Below, piece after piece: positions 7,460 through 17,200 of a DNA stretch of 30,620 bases (positions are counted from its first letter, which is position 1; every line of letters begins with the position of its first letter). Under the pieces are notes generated by a model. The model did not search any database, had not been told where the DNA came from, and was given only the letters and a program-made list of their open reading frames with translations. Source of the stretch: JBMYQA01 sp049600855. Lineage in GTDB: Bacteria > Bacteroidota > Bacteroidia > Cytophagales > Flammeovirgaceae. The position numbers and the translations under genes were made by a program. The stretch covers positions 1 to 30,620 of the forward strand of contig JBMYQA010000040.1 of assembly GCA_049600855.1 (NCBI GenBank), written 5' to 3'.

Positions 7460-10400
7460 ATGTTCATGTTAAGAAAGAGAAAAGTATTAAAGGTTATTGC
7501 GCTCACAATGGCCACTAACTTGTTGTTGGAAATTTTTCTTCCGACAGCAGCATATGCACTCACATCGGGGCCTCATGCTCCCGAGTATTCGAGCTTTGAG
7601 CCTGTATCTACTACAGATATGGTAAACCTTACCTCAGGACAGTTTGTCTATAATTTACCAGTTTTGGAAATTGCAGGCCCTGACGGGGGTGGTTATGGAC
7701 TCTCCTTGTCGTATCACAATGGAGCCAATTCTGAGGAAGAAGCATCTTGGGTCGGCTTAGGCTGGTCCTTAAATCCGGGCGCTTTGAATCGCCAGAGTAG
7801 GGGATATCCAGATGACTACAATGGGGTGCGCATCCATAAATACAATAAAACGCGCCCTAACATCTCTGCAAGTTATACCAACTCCGTAGGGCTTGAGTTT
7901 TTCAGTAAAAAGGAAGACGATGTAAAAAAGCCCATTGAGTCGCCTGAAAATCAAAAAGATACTGATGAGGAGAATGACGATACGGCCTTAGATGAAGCTG
8001 ATGTAGGCATGGGTGGAAAGGCAGCTTTTATCTATGGCGTTGGCAATGCCGCTGCGGGAGCAAACAAGGCTGGGTTAAGCAAACTACTTGATTTGGGCGT
8101 AAAAAATAGCATTCGCTTTAATAATTACACTGGTTTTGGGCGCTATTTAGGGTTCGATATTGGCGCAAAGGGCTTAGGAGGCATGGGCTTCAATATGGGT
8201 ACAAGTGGCAATACGTTTAGTGCTCATGTCAATGTGCCGGCTATCCTCTCAAAGTTTCGCAAAAAACAAACCGAGGAACCAGAAGGCTGGTCTACTAAAA
8301 AGCGCTTCTTGAAAAAACTTGGAAATTATGCTTCAACGTATGCTAGTCGTACAAGTGTCATGAAGCAATTGGGGAGTGCATACGGGAGTACCTATGGAAT
8401 TTACTCCTTTGGAGAGCATGTGATTTCTTCGTCAATGGCTCGCATGCAACGTGGGCGATCTTCCAACTGGGCATTGGGGGTGAGTGCCACTTTCAATAAC
8501 ATCAACTCTGGTGTGAATACAGGGTTTAGGGGAAATGTTACCGTAAAAAGAAGTGAGCCCGTAGTAGCTATGGATGCTTATGGGTATTTGCACACCCCGA
8601 ATGATATGCAGGAAGCGGCTTTACAAGATTATTATGTAGAAAAAAATAGTCCTTATCAAAAGCGAAACCTGTTTATAGGCATTCCCTTTAACAATGCAGA
8701 TCACTTTATTTATACTGGAGAAGGCATTGGCGGAGCGATGCGTTTTTTCCCCCGATCTGTAGGAACATTTTATCCAAATCCAGTAAAGAATGTAACCGAT
8801 ATCTTTCAAGGAGGCTTTGACTTAAATATAGGTGCCTCAGTTGGTATTGGTGCAGACTTTGGCTTTGGTTCTCAAAAGTCTATTGTTAAAAAGTGGCAAA
8901 AAGAAGGAAATACGGGGCAAGCCGATTTTGATAATACTGGTGGCGCATTTCGTTTTAAAGGAGATAAGGCCGGTAGTGTAAGCTATGGGGAATCAGACCT
9001 GAAAGTGGCCAAATTGGAAAAAGGGTGGTTTGGCGCTGAAGCAAACTTGGATGACTTGTCAGATTTTAGCTTAAAAAGTGAGGAATTCAGCCATTCTTCT
9101 TATGTGCAGCATCATACCGTAGGTAATATTAGCCAAAGCAATCGCTTTAATAAAATGTTGGATTTGGCACAACTGAATAGCATTGCGGGCACACATCGAG
9201 ACTTGATCGTAGAAACGCAAGTGCATAATGCAGATGGCATTCGTTATGTATACGGTCAACCAGTATTTAATCGGAGGCAAGCGAATCTTCAGTTTGATGT
9301 AAAAAAATCTACTGATAAGCTTGTAGGCAAGGCATTAGCTTTTAAAACTACAGCTTTGCATACCAGTCCAAAGGGATATGAAGTAGATACTAAAAACCCG
9401 ATGCACGAAACAGTAGTGGGAGAAATCAATAATGCGCCTTATGCCAGTACGTATTTACTGACCCAAATTTTCACTTACGATTATGTGGATGTGGGCAACA
9501 ATGGCATTGATAGTGCCGATTTTGGTGGATGGACGCAGTTCCACTACCATAAAGCCTATGGTGAAGGCAGTGAGAAAAACGATTGGTATCGCTGGAGAAA
9601 TCCTTATAATGGTTTGCTCTATCATGAGAATAGCCTATCAGATTCAAAAGATAATACTGGATCAGTAACTACTGCTGAGAAAGAGGTGTTTTACTTGAAA
9701 GCCATCGAAACCAAAACACACATTGCCTTTTTTGTCACCAATGAAGCAACACCAGAACGTTTTAAAGCCGTAAATACCTTCAATGTGCCAGCGCATTTAC
9801 TTACAGGATCGGGCAATAAGCGTTTAGATGGATTAGGCGCGGCTAGATTAACCGCTACAAACGATCCCGCTTCCGAAGCGGAGGGAACGAAAGATGTGAC
9901 GCAGCGCACAGAATATTTAGAGAAAATCGTATTATTTCATAAAAAACGACCAGATAAACCCATTAAAACCACGCATTTCCAATACGATTATAGCTTAGTG
10001 AAGAATGTTCCGAATAATGAACAATCGAATTACCCCGCTTCTCGTAATTGCAACAATTGTGGCAAACTGACTTTAAAGAAAGTTTGGTTCACTTACGAAG
10101 GCATTCACGAAGCACGAACAAGTCCTTTTGTATTCGATTATAAATACAAAGACTTCAAAACGTTCACACCAAATGTGCAAGACCGCTATGGCGATATTTT
10201 GCAAGCCAATCGACACTATAGTGATGCCGCTCAAAATCCTGACTATCATCCAACGATGCTCGATGCTTGGGGGAATGTACAATTTGATGCCGCTAATCGT
10301 AAGGCTGAAATGAAAAATTGGGTAGGGCAGCAAAGCTTAACAAGTGCAGAACAAGAAAGTTATGATCCTGCTGCTTGGCAATTGAAACAAATTACCTTGC

Positions 10401-13378
10401 CCTCTGGCGGACAAATTCTCATTGAATACGAAGAAAAGGATTACAGCTACATTCAAGATCGCGCGCCCATGACCATGGTGAGTTTAATGGGAGATGGCGA
10501 AAACCATCAAAATCACCCGTATTACGACATTAATATTGCTGATTTAGGCATTGAAGAAAAGGATATTCCTGAACAAATCGAGCAGTTAAAAGCGTATTTT
10601 TCTACCGAGAAAATGTATTTTAAGTTTCTCTATAAACTCATTGGAGAGGGCACCCCCACATTAGACGATTGTAAGTCAGAATACATTACAGGGTATACAA
10701 AAGTTGATGCGGCTAATATTCATCGAGTGAATAATACGATTCGCATTCCTTTGGCTAGCCAAAAAAACTATGATGGTTATACAGCCACTCCATTACAAGC
10801 TTGTTATGATTTCTATTCTACAAAACGAGTAGGAAAATGGCATCAAAACGATGGTTACGATTGCGTAGGAGCCTTTGAAAACGAAATGGAAGATGAAGTG
10901 TGGCGTTTTGAAAATAACTACTTCGAGCGCATTGCTTACGTAACCAAATACATGGCAAAGCTTGCGGCAAGAAGCTTAGATCAAGAATACGGCATTCCTG
11001 CAAAATCGCAAATCGGAAAAGCCATTAACTATGAATTGTCTTACCTAAAATTACCCATGATCAAAGCCAAACGAGGTGGAGGGATTCGGGTAAAACGATT
11101 ATTGATGTACGATTATGGCATTGAAGGAGAAGGCGTGTTACTTGGGCAAGAATATAACTATGAAGAGGTGGTGAAGGATAGAAATGACAACATTATAAAG
11201 GTCATTTCAAGTGGAGTAGTGGATAGCGAACCTGCTTTAGAAGATGATGCGTTGGTAACATTTTTGCCGCGTAAAAATCAGCAGTGGTACAGTAGAATCA
11301 CAGCAGGTAAAGACAAAGCGCAAAGTGAAGGGCCATTGGGTAGGAGCATTATTTCGGGTAATACGGTGATGCATAGTAGGGTAGTGGTAGAGAATATCCA
11401 CAAAGGAGAAACAGGCACAGGATTTACGGTACATGAATTTACCACTCCCAAAGATTACCCGTTCGATATGCCTTATCGCTTAGGTGATGAAACAAACGAT
11501 TACCACTCCGATTTAAAGTCTGCAAATAGTTCCGCTGGCTTCGCTTATGGTGTGCAAAAAACGCCTTTGTCGGATAATCAGAAGGTGTTAAGTCTTGCCA
11601 TACCTGCTGGCCTGTTCTTCTATAAGCAACGCATGGCCTGGATGACGCAAGGATTCCGATTTATCCGCATGCAATATGGGCAACCCAAGCAAATTGTTTC
11701 TTATGAAGGCGATTACAATCCTGAAACCTTAGATTATGCGGTACGGTCATCTGCACAGGTTTATGAGTATTACCAACCAGGCGAAAAAGTGAGAATGTTA
11801 CAACCTGATGGCAAACTCGACTATCAATTGCCTGGTAAAGAAACTGATATTGCAATGGAGTCCAAGTCGGTGCTAGACAAAACCTTTGACTTTGCCATTG
11901 ATGTTGATTTAGCCATTGGGCTTACGCCTCCACCACCAGTGATTGTCAGTGCGTCGTTAAGCTTTTCATTACAAAATGAGAAAATTAGCACCCATGCCAC
12001 TTCCAAAGTGATTGATTATCCTGCTATTGTCAAAAGCGTTACCGCTTTCCAAAATGGGGTAGAAAGCAAAACCGAAAACTTGGCCTTTAATCCGATTACG
12101 GGGCAGGTGATGCTCACACGCACCTCGGATGCTTTTGATCGAGTAGCCATTGCCAATCATGGAACACACGATGGGAGCATTTATTCCCTCAACCTTCCTG
12201 CCGCTTGGTATTATGATGAATTGGGTAGAAAGTTTGAAAATGGGATCGATTATGGTGCTTCCAGATCGAATCAATTGAGTGCAGGGGTTTCTGCCATTAT
12301 CGCTCATGGGACAAATGGTAATCCGCTCACTTCCGACAGCACTTGGCACATACCAAAAGACGTGCTGCGCGTAGATTTACAAACCTATGATAAGAATTGG
12401 CTAGAAGCCTCAAAACCGTATTATGAGGTATTGAAACAAGACTATCAAATTACCGACCAGGCCAAGAGTGAATTGAATAAGGTTTGGAGAGCCTCAAAAG
12501 CATACACTTACCGAGATAATGTGACGAGTGCAAACACCATTTCCGAAGGCATTCGCAAGGGAGGCATGATGGCCGAAATCGCCTTCCCTACCGATAAGGA
12601 TTGGTCAGATGGTATTGGTGACTTAGATTCGAAATGGATTTTGAGTAGTGAAGTGAAGCAATACACGCCCAACGGACAACCCATTGAAGAAGAAAACGCA
12701 TTAGGCATACCGAGTACCGTGAAGTTTGGTTACCATAATGTGTTGCCAACGATGGTTGCTACAAATGCGCGATATACAGGAATTTATTTCAATGATTTTG
12801 AAACGGCTGAAGGTGCTCGTATTGCAACTGACCGCGCACATTCAGGAAAACATTCCCTACATTTTCAGGCTGCTGATCAAAATACCCCCATTATGGAAGG
12901 GCTGATTAGTGATGAAATCTTAAAACCAACGATCGCCACACAAGGACTCAAAGGGGGGGCAAGAATTAGAATGTGGGTACGAGGAAGCGATGCCGTGAAT
13001 TTGGGAATCAAGATTTTGAGCACAGTAACTCCCATGACGAAAGTAGCGCGTACAGGAGAATGGAGCTTGTATCAAGCAGATATTTCAAAGGAGGATTTAC
13101 CCGATATAGGAGATCAGTTTGAGGTATTTTTAGCCTACGATGGTTCAGAAGAATTGTGGTTAGACGACATGAAGCTACAGCCTTTAGACGCGCAAGGCAC
13201 ATGCTATGTGTACGATGTGGCTACTTTCAGGTTACTCACGCAATTTGATGATCAACACTTTGGCCTCTATTATCAATACGATGCCGAAGGGAAGCTCATG
13301 CGTAAGCTCATCGAAACCGAGCGGGGCCTAAAAACAGTAAGTGAAACACAATATAACACCAAGAAAGTAAGTCATTAA
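7460..13378 (+). CDS. RHS/YD-type giant exported protein, component A (SpvB/TcB-like opening)
   Basis: A 1,972-residue protein with a signal peptide to about A33 (AYA|L). An ATG six bases downstream is an equally possible start. The mature start carries the hallmark of Bacteroidota RHS proteins, with FEPVSTTDMVNLTSGQF, LSLSYHNGA, and EEEASWVGLGWSLNPGALNR. Residues ~155-370 form an insertion that includes an acidic linker (T168-D182). The conserved scaffold resumes at AYGYLHTPNDMQ, then GEGIGGAMRFF. The pair CNNC in NCNNCGKLTLKKVWFTYEG (~residue 860) is a family motif. Residues ~1770-1905 look like a carbohydrate-binding-type jelly roll (YFNDFETAEGARIATDRAHS). The chain ends with the module YVYDVATFRLLTQFDD, then YYQYDAEGKLMRKLIETERG. 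In one-chain family members this module leads into what is here component B. No RHS core or toxin is present, so A must act with B and C. Confidence 0.85.
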   Translation: MFMLRKRKVLKVIALTMATNLLLEIFLPTAAYALTSGPHAPEYSSFEPVSTTDMVNLTSGQFVYNLPVLEIAGPDGGGYGLSLSYHNGANSEEEASWVGLGWSLNPGALNRQSRGYPDDYNGVRIHKYNKTRPNISASYTNSVGLEFFSKKEDDVKKPIESPENQKDTDEENDDTALDEADVGMGGKAAFIYGVGNAAAGANKAGLSKLLDLGVKNSIRFNNYTGFGRYLGFDIGAKGLGGMGFNMGTSGNTFSAHVNVPAILSKFRKKQTEEPEGWSTKKRFLKKLGNYASTYASRTSVMKQLGSAYGSTYGIYSFGEHVISSSMARMQRGRSSNWALGVSATFNNINSGVNTGFRGNVTVKRSEPVVAMDAYGYLHTPNDMQEAALQDYYVEKNSPYQKRNLFIGIPFNNADHFIYTGEGIGGAMRFFPRSVGTFYPNPVKNVTDIFQGGFDLNIGASVGIGADFGFGSQKSIVKKWQKEGNTGQADFDNTGGAFRFKGDKAGSVSYGESDLKVAKLEKGWFGAEANLDDLSDFSLKSEEFSHSSYVQHHTVGNISQSNRFNKMLDLAQLNSIAGTHRDLIVETQVHNADGIRYVYGQPVFNRRQANLQFDVKKSTDKLVGKALAFKTTALHTSPKGYEVDTKNPMHETVVGEINNAPYASTYLLTQIFTYDYVDVGNNGIDSADFGGWTQFHYHKAYGEGSEKNDWYRWRNPYNGLLYHENSLSDSKDNTGSVTTAEKEVFYLKAIETKTHIAFFVTNEATPERFKAVNTFNVPAHLLTGSGNKRLDGLGAARLTATNDPASEAEGTKDVTQRTEYLEKIVLFHKKRPDKPIKTTHFQYDYSLVKNVPNNEQSNYPASRNCNNCGKLTLKKVWFTYEGIHEARTSPFVFDYKYKDFKTFTPNVQDRYGDILQANRHYSDAAQNPDYHPTMLDAWGNVQFDAANRKAEMKNWVGQQSLTSAEQESYDPAAWQLKQITLPSGGQILIEYEEKDYSYIQDRAPMTMVSLMGDGENHQNHPYYDINIADLGIEEKDIPEQIEQLKAYFSTEKMYFKFLYKLIGEGTPTLDDCKSEYITGYTKVDAANIHRVNNTIRIPLASQKNYDGYTATPLQACYDFYSTKRVGKWHQNDGYDCVGAFENEMEDEVWRFENNYFERIAYVTKYMAKLAARSLDQEYGIPAKSQIGKAINYELSYLKLPMIKAKRGGGIRVKRLLMYDYGIEGEGVLLGQEYNYEEVVKDRNDNIIKVISSGVVDSEPALEDDALVTFLPRKNQQWYSRITAGKDKAQSEGPLGRSIISGNTVMHSRVVVENIHKGETGTGFTVHEFTTPKDYPFDMPYRLGDETNDYHSDLKSANSSAGFAYGVQKTPLSDNQKVLSLAIPAGLFFYKQRMAWMTQGFRFIRMQYGQPKQIVSYEGDYNPETLDYAVRSSAQVYEYYQPGEKVRMLQPDGKLDYQLPGKETDIAMESKSVLDKTFDFAIDVDLAIGLTPPPPVIVSASLSFSLQNEKISTHATSKVIDYPAIVKSVTAFQNGVESKTENLAFNPITGQVMLTRTSDAFDRVAIANHGTHDGSIYSLNLPAAWYYDELGRKFENGIDYGASRSNQLSAGVSAIIAHGTNGNPLTSDSTWHIPKDVLRVDLQTYDKNWLEASKPYYEVLKQDYQITDQAKSELNKVWRASKAYTYRDNVTSANTISEGIRKGGMMAEIAFPTDKDWSDGIGDLDSKWILSSEVKQYTPNGQPIEEENALGIPSTVKFGYHNVLPTMVATNARYTGIYFNDFETAEGARIATDRAHSGKHSLHFQAADQNTPIMEGLISDEILKPTIATQGLKGGARIRMWVRGSDAVNLGIKILSTVTPMTKVARTGEWSLYQADISKEDLPDIGDQFEVFLAYDGSEELWLDDMKLQPLDAQGTCYVYDVATFRLLTQFDDQHFGLYYQYDAEGKLMRKLIETERGLKTVSETQYNTKKVSH

Positions 13379-13396
13379 CCCCGCTTACTTCCTTGT

Positions 13397-13436
13397 TTCA
13401 GCACATTTTAATGTTGAAATGTGCTGAATTCAACAT
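13397..13436 (+). promoter_or_regulatory. Two overlapping, mutually exclusive stem-loops
   Basis: A perfect 12-base inverted repeat (TTCAGCACATTT at 13397-13408 with AAATGTGCTGAA at 13417-13428) encloses an 8-base loop. A second perfect 8-base inverted repeat (ATGTTGAA at 13411-13418 with TTCAACAT at 13429-13436) uses the loop and right arm of the first, so both cannot form together. No T-run follows either, so a classical intrinsic terminator is unlikely. The structure lies 18 bases before the preferred ATG at 13455, in the 76-base gap after component A. RNA processing, differential expression of A versus the downstream genes, or translation control are all possible. Confidence 0.5.
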
Positions 13437-13454
13437 CATTACCAATTGAAACCG

Positions 13455-14267
13455 ATGAATAAGAAGTCAAACACCATAGTGGAAAACAGTGCAGAACGTG
13501 AACGTTACTGCCCAAGTTTTCCAAAAGCTAGTTTGTTATTTGCTGGATTAATCATTTTAATGACCATCCAACAGGTTCGGGCACAGCATGATTGTAAGCA
13601 ATTGATTGTAGATCATGTGAAAAGAATGAATGCATTTGGTTTGCCCACAGGAAAGCAAGTGTATTACATGCACAGCACCACCACTTTAGAGCCGAATAGC
13701 GATAAGGTAAAAGCACATTTTGCACTTTCTCCTAAAGATATTGAGGTGTCCATTATGGTGAGTAAGCACTTTATGGCCTATCAGAGCTCGTACATTGAGG
13801 TTTACCAAGATGAAGCGGAAAGTTATACTGTCATTCATCCGCAAAAAACAATAATTTGTGCCAAGAAGAATGCATCAGCTTCAGCAGCCTCAAAACAAGA
13901 CTTTGCCAAAAGCTTGGGGAAAGTACAGCAAGATTTACTTCAATTGACGGAAGTTTCCAAGTGCGAAACGGGCACTTGGAAAGGGAAACCCATCCAAGTT
14001 ATCGAGCTCGAAACAACGAAAGAAGGGCAACAGAAATACAACATCAAGAAATTGATTTATTTCTATGATACTACTTCGCAATCAGTTGTAAAACAATGGA
14101 TTGAGTACGTGCCAGATCACAAGTACAAGCGGCAAATTGCCACGTATCATCAGTTAGATTTAAACTATAAAGGCCAAGTAGCTAAACAGGCAAGGTCGAG
14201 AATTTTTACAGCTAAGAATCAACTTCATAAATCATATCAGGGCTATAAGCTAGAGTATCAGAATTAA
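13455..14267 (+). CDS. Small exported protein between RHS components A and B
   Basis: The ATG at 13455 (270 aa) is preferred over an in-frame TTG at 13446. A longish signal peptide ends at A43 (QVRA|Q). The mature protein is basic and beta-rich, with VYYMHSTTTLEPNSDKVKAHF, KHFMAYQSSYIEVYQDEAES, TWKGKPIQVIELETTKEGQ and KLIYFYDTTSQSVVKQWIEY. The run of long strands plus a short helix resembles LolA/LppX-like half-barrels that carry or monitor lipidated or hydrophobic partners. This is a fold-level impression, with no signature motif. It sits between the two halves of the RHS assembly, 14 bases before component B, which argues for a role in folding, escorting or assembling A and B. Confidence 0.6.
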   Translation: MNKKSNTIVENSAERERYCPSFPKASLLFAGLIILMTIQQVRAQHDCKQLIVDHVKRMNAFGLPTGKQVYYMHSTTTLEPNSDKVKAHFALSPKDIEVSIMVSKHFMAYQSSYIEVYQDEAESYTVIHPQKTIICAKKNASASAASKQDFAKSLGKVQQDLLQLTEVSKCETGTWKGKPIQVIELETTKEGQQKYNIKKLIYFYDTTSQSVVKQWIEYVPDHKYKRQIATYHQLDLNYKGQVAKQARSRIFTAKNQLHKSYQGYKLEYQN

Positions 14268-14281
14268 AAAGGTTATCGGAA

Positions 14282-17200
14282 ATGAAACGATATTTCAAAC
14301 ATACTAAGATTACCTTGATGGTAATTTTGGCCACGCTCGCTTTGTCTGCAAATTACAGTAAAGCGCAGGTCTTTCAGAGTGGAAGCTATACAGATACTGC
14401 TTCCAGCAAGCTATTGACGGTTTATGGAGGAAGTCCATTAACACTTCAACTGCCAACTACTCCGCTAGGTGCACAAATTAAAAGTGCAAAACTTTATGTT
14501 AAGGTAGATTTGGGCGATGACTTTACCTTTGGTAACCTACCATTTCAGGCACCCATTGTGTATACCTTAAAAGCCATAGGGACAAGCACAACGACAATAA
14601 GTAACAATGCGAGTTTTAACATCAGCAATAAAGCACCAGAAGCGGCTTTTTATGTAGACATTACCCATTTACTCCAATCTCAAGGAGCCGTTACTTCTTT
14701 TGAAATCCCTACCGTAAATTTTAGTGTAGAAGCAGATGGATTAACAGCAAGCTTGAAAAATCGCATTCAAAATGCACTGCGATTGAGTATGAGTTATGTG
14801 ATTGATTACCAGATAGATGTGAGTAATATGATCGTAACAACTACTGATAGTCGTGTAACGCCTGGTTTAAAGGGAGTGGAGTTTAATTGGAGTCATACAG
14901 GCTTAGCGCCCAATTATCAATTTCAATTATTGAGGTTGTATAATACGGACCCCACTAAAAAAGATAGTACCAATATTACGGCTGAGGTAGATTGGAATAA
15001 AGCCCTGTCCTTAGAGATGGAATCGCATCAACGGTTTTTAAAATTGACGATGGCAGAAGGAACAGGCTATTACATTTGGCGTGTTCGGCCTATTGGTAAC
15101 TTATGTGAAGGAGGCATTGCCAACCCTTGTAATTATGGAAAATGGTCGAATGAATATGCAGGAACAATTTCGTTAAATGGCCCAAGTAGCTTTCCTACAG
15201 ATGCGCAAGGCAGACAAGTAGCTGGATTTTTTTATGAAGATCCTGATGATCAATTGAATTTCGTGTATGGTCGTACGTTCTCTGAGCAAGGGAAAATAAA
15301 AGAAACCGTAACATATGCCAATGGTTTGCAGCAAGTAAGGCAGAAACAAACGCGAATCCCTTCGGACAATACAACCGTTACCGCTCAAACCATTTATGAC
15401 TTTACAGGTAGGCCAAGAGTCAATACCTTACCCGTTCCCAAAGAAGAAGAGGGATTAACAGGTTATAAAAAGAAGTTTGTGCAGAATGAGAAAGGAGAGC
15501 TGTTTGGCGCGAAAGATTTTGATGACGAGACCACAGGAACCATTACGAATCCTAAAAAAATCAAGCAAGAAGGAACCGATTTTAGCTATTACGATGGAAA
15601 GAACTCAGGCACACTGAATGCGCATGTAGCGGATGCAGAGGGCTATGCCTACACCGCATCTTTATACGAAAATGACGGTACGGGTCGGGTAAAAGAGCAA
15701 TCGGGAGTAGGACGCAAGCACATGATAGGCAATGGGCAGCATGGAAATGGCGGGGGAAAAACCTTGCGCACCTTCTATGAACAAGCTACTGAAGCGGAAC
15801 TCATTCGTTTATTTGGCGATGAAGCCCCCGATCATAAAAGCGTGATGAAGACCATTACCTTAGATCAAAACAATGTGGGAAATATCAGCTATACCTCAAA
15901 AGAAGGAAAAGTAATTGCCAGCTGTTTAATTGCGTTAGATCATGCGCAAGACAGCCTATTACCACTCAAAGATTCGGCTACCGAAGTGTTGTTGGAAGAT
16001 AAAATTACAGGAAACTACCAAAGCTTTAACAAAATTGCGAGTAGCAAACGAATGAGCCTACTGGAACAAAAAACCTTATTTATCGACTATATAAGCGATT
16101 GTAACAGCAGCAGCAATTGTGAGTACACATTAACCGTGCTGATTAAGAAAATTGATGGTAAGCCCTTTACGCCTGTAAATGAGCAAAGCTCGGGGAATAT
16201 TGCTTGGCTGATGGACAATGCAACTACGCAAGGGTATATCATTAGTCAATCAACCACTGTAACCTGTGGCACTCAAGTTACATTTAATGACATTTCTTTA
16301 CCTGCAGGAGCATACATCATTGAAAAACAGTTGGTGCCTACTGCTGAGTTTTATACGCGAATGGAAATGGAAAAAGAAGCCATCGGAGAAAAAACCACTC
16401 CTTTTGTAAACCTGATGGCCGATTGGATTGATGAGATCGTGTGCTCAAAAGATGTAGCACAGTTTTATGCGCGAATGGACACCTTAAATGCAGGTTTAAA
16501 AGGCTGCTTTGTGGGAACGGGCAATGCTTTTGGACCGCCTGCATCTTTAGCGGGATGTACCTTTACTACTAGAGATACCACCTACTATAAAAACCTAGAT
16601 GCCTATTACCAAAAACTCGGCTTAACTTGGGATACGGCCTTATACGCCACATTTTTTACCCCCATGCACCAAGTGAAATTGCGAAGAGGCTTTGAGATTA
16701 TTGTCAACACACCCGAATGTGCGGGACTAACTGTACCGCTAGATTTTCAAGATGTGATTGATTGTAGTGATGTTTCGCTCGCGCTAACGGATAAAAATAA
16801 AACCTATAATGATGTAGGGGGGACGCAGTACATCGCGGTAAACCCATTTATGTTTTTGGATAAAGGCTTAATTGCTGCAGGAAATGAACAGCTCGTTAAC
16901 ACCGAATTTTCGCCCGATTTAGAAGGCTATGCCTATGGCTTCTTTTGGGATTGTACCCCCGAAGAATCAGCACTGGTCGCTGAAATTGATAGCCTGATTT
17001 TTAAACATAATCAAGATCAAACCAATACGCAGCTTCCAAGTCAAGCGAGCTTGCGCCAATTATTTGAAAATGAGTTTCATATTTATATGGGCGATGAGGC
17101 ATTGCTCAATGCCCATTACATTGATCATGAATTGACGGTGAAAGAAATATTAGGTGTCAATAACCTGACGCATGCCCGTAACAAAGTCATCTTTATCTAC

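Noticed and set aside
11969..12349. 126-codon open frame on the minus strand
   Set aside because: It lies wholly inside component A in an antisense frame, and its composition is not protein-like. Component A has strong family motifs on both sides.
13397..13436. Rho-independent terminator after component A
   Set aside because: The stem is strong but AT-rich and no run of T follows it, and the genes downstream continue the same assembly. Kept as a regulatory structure.
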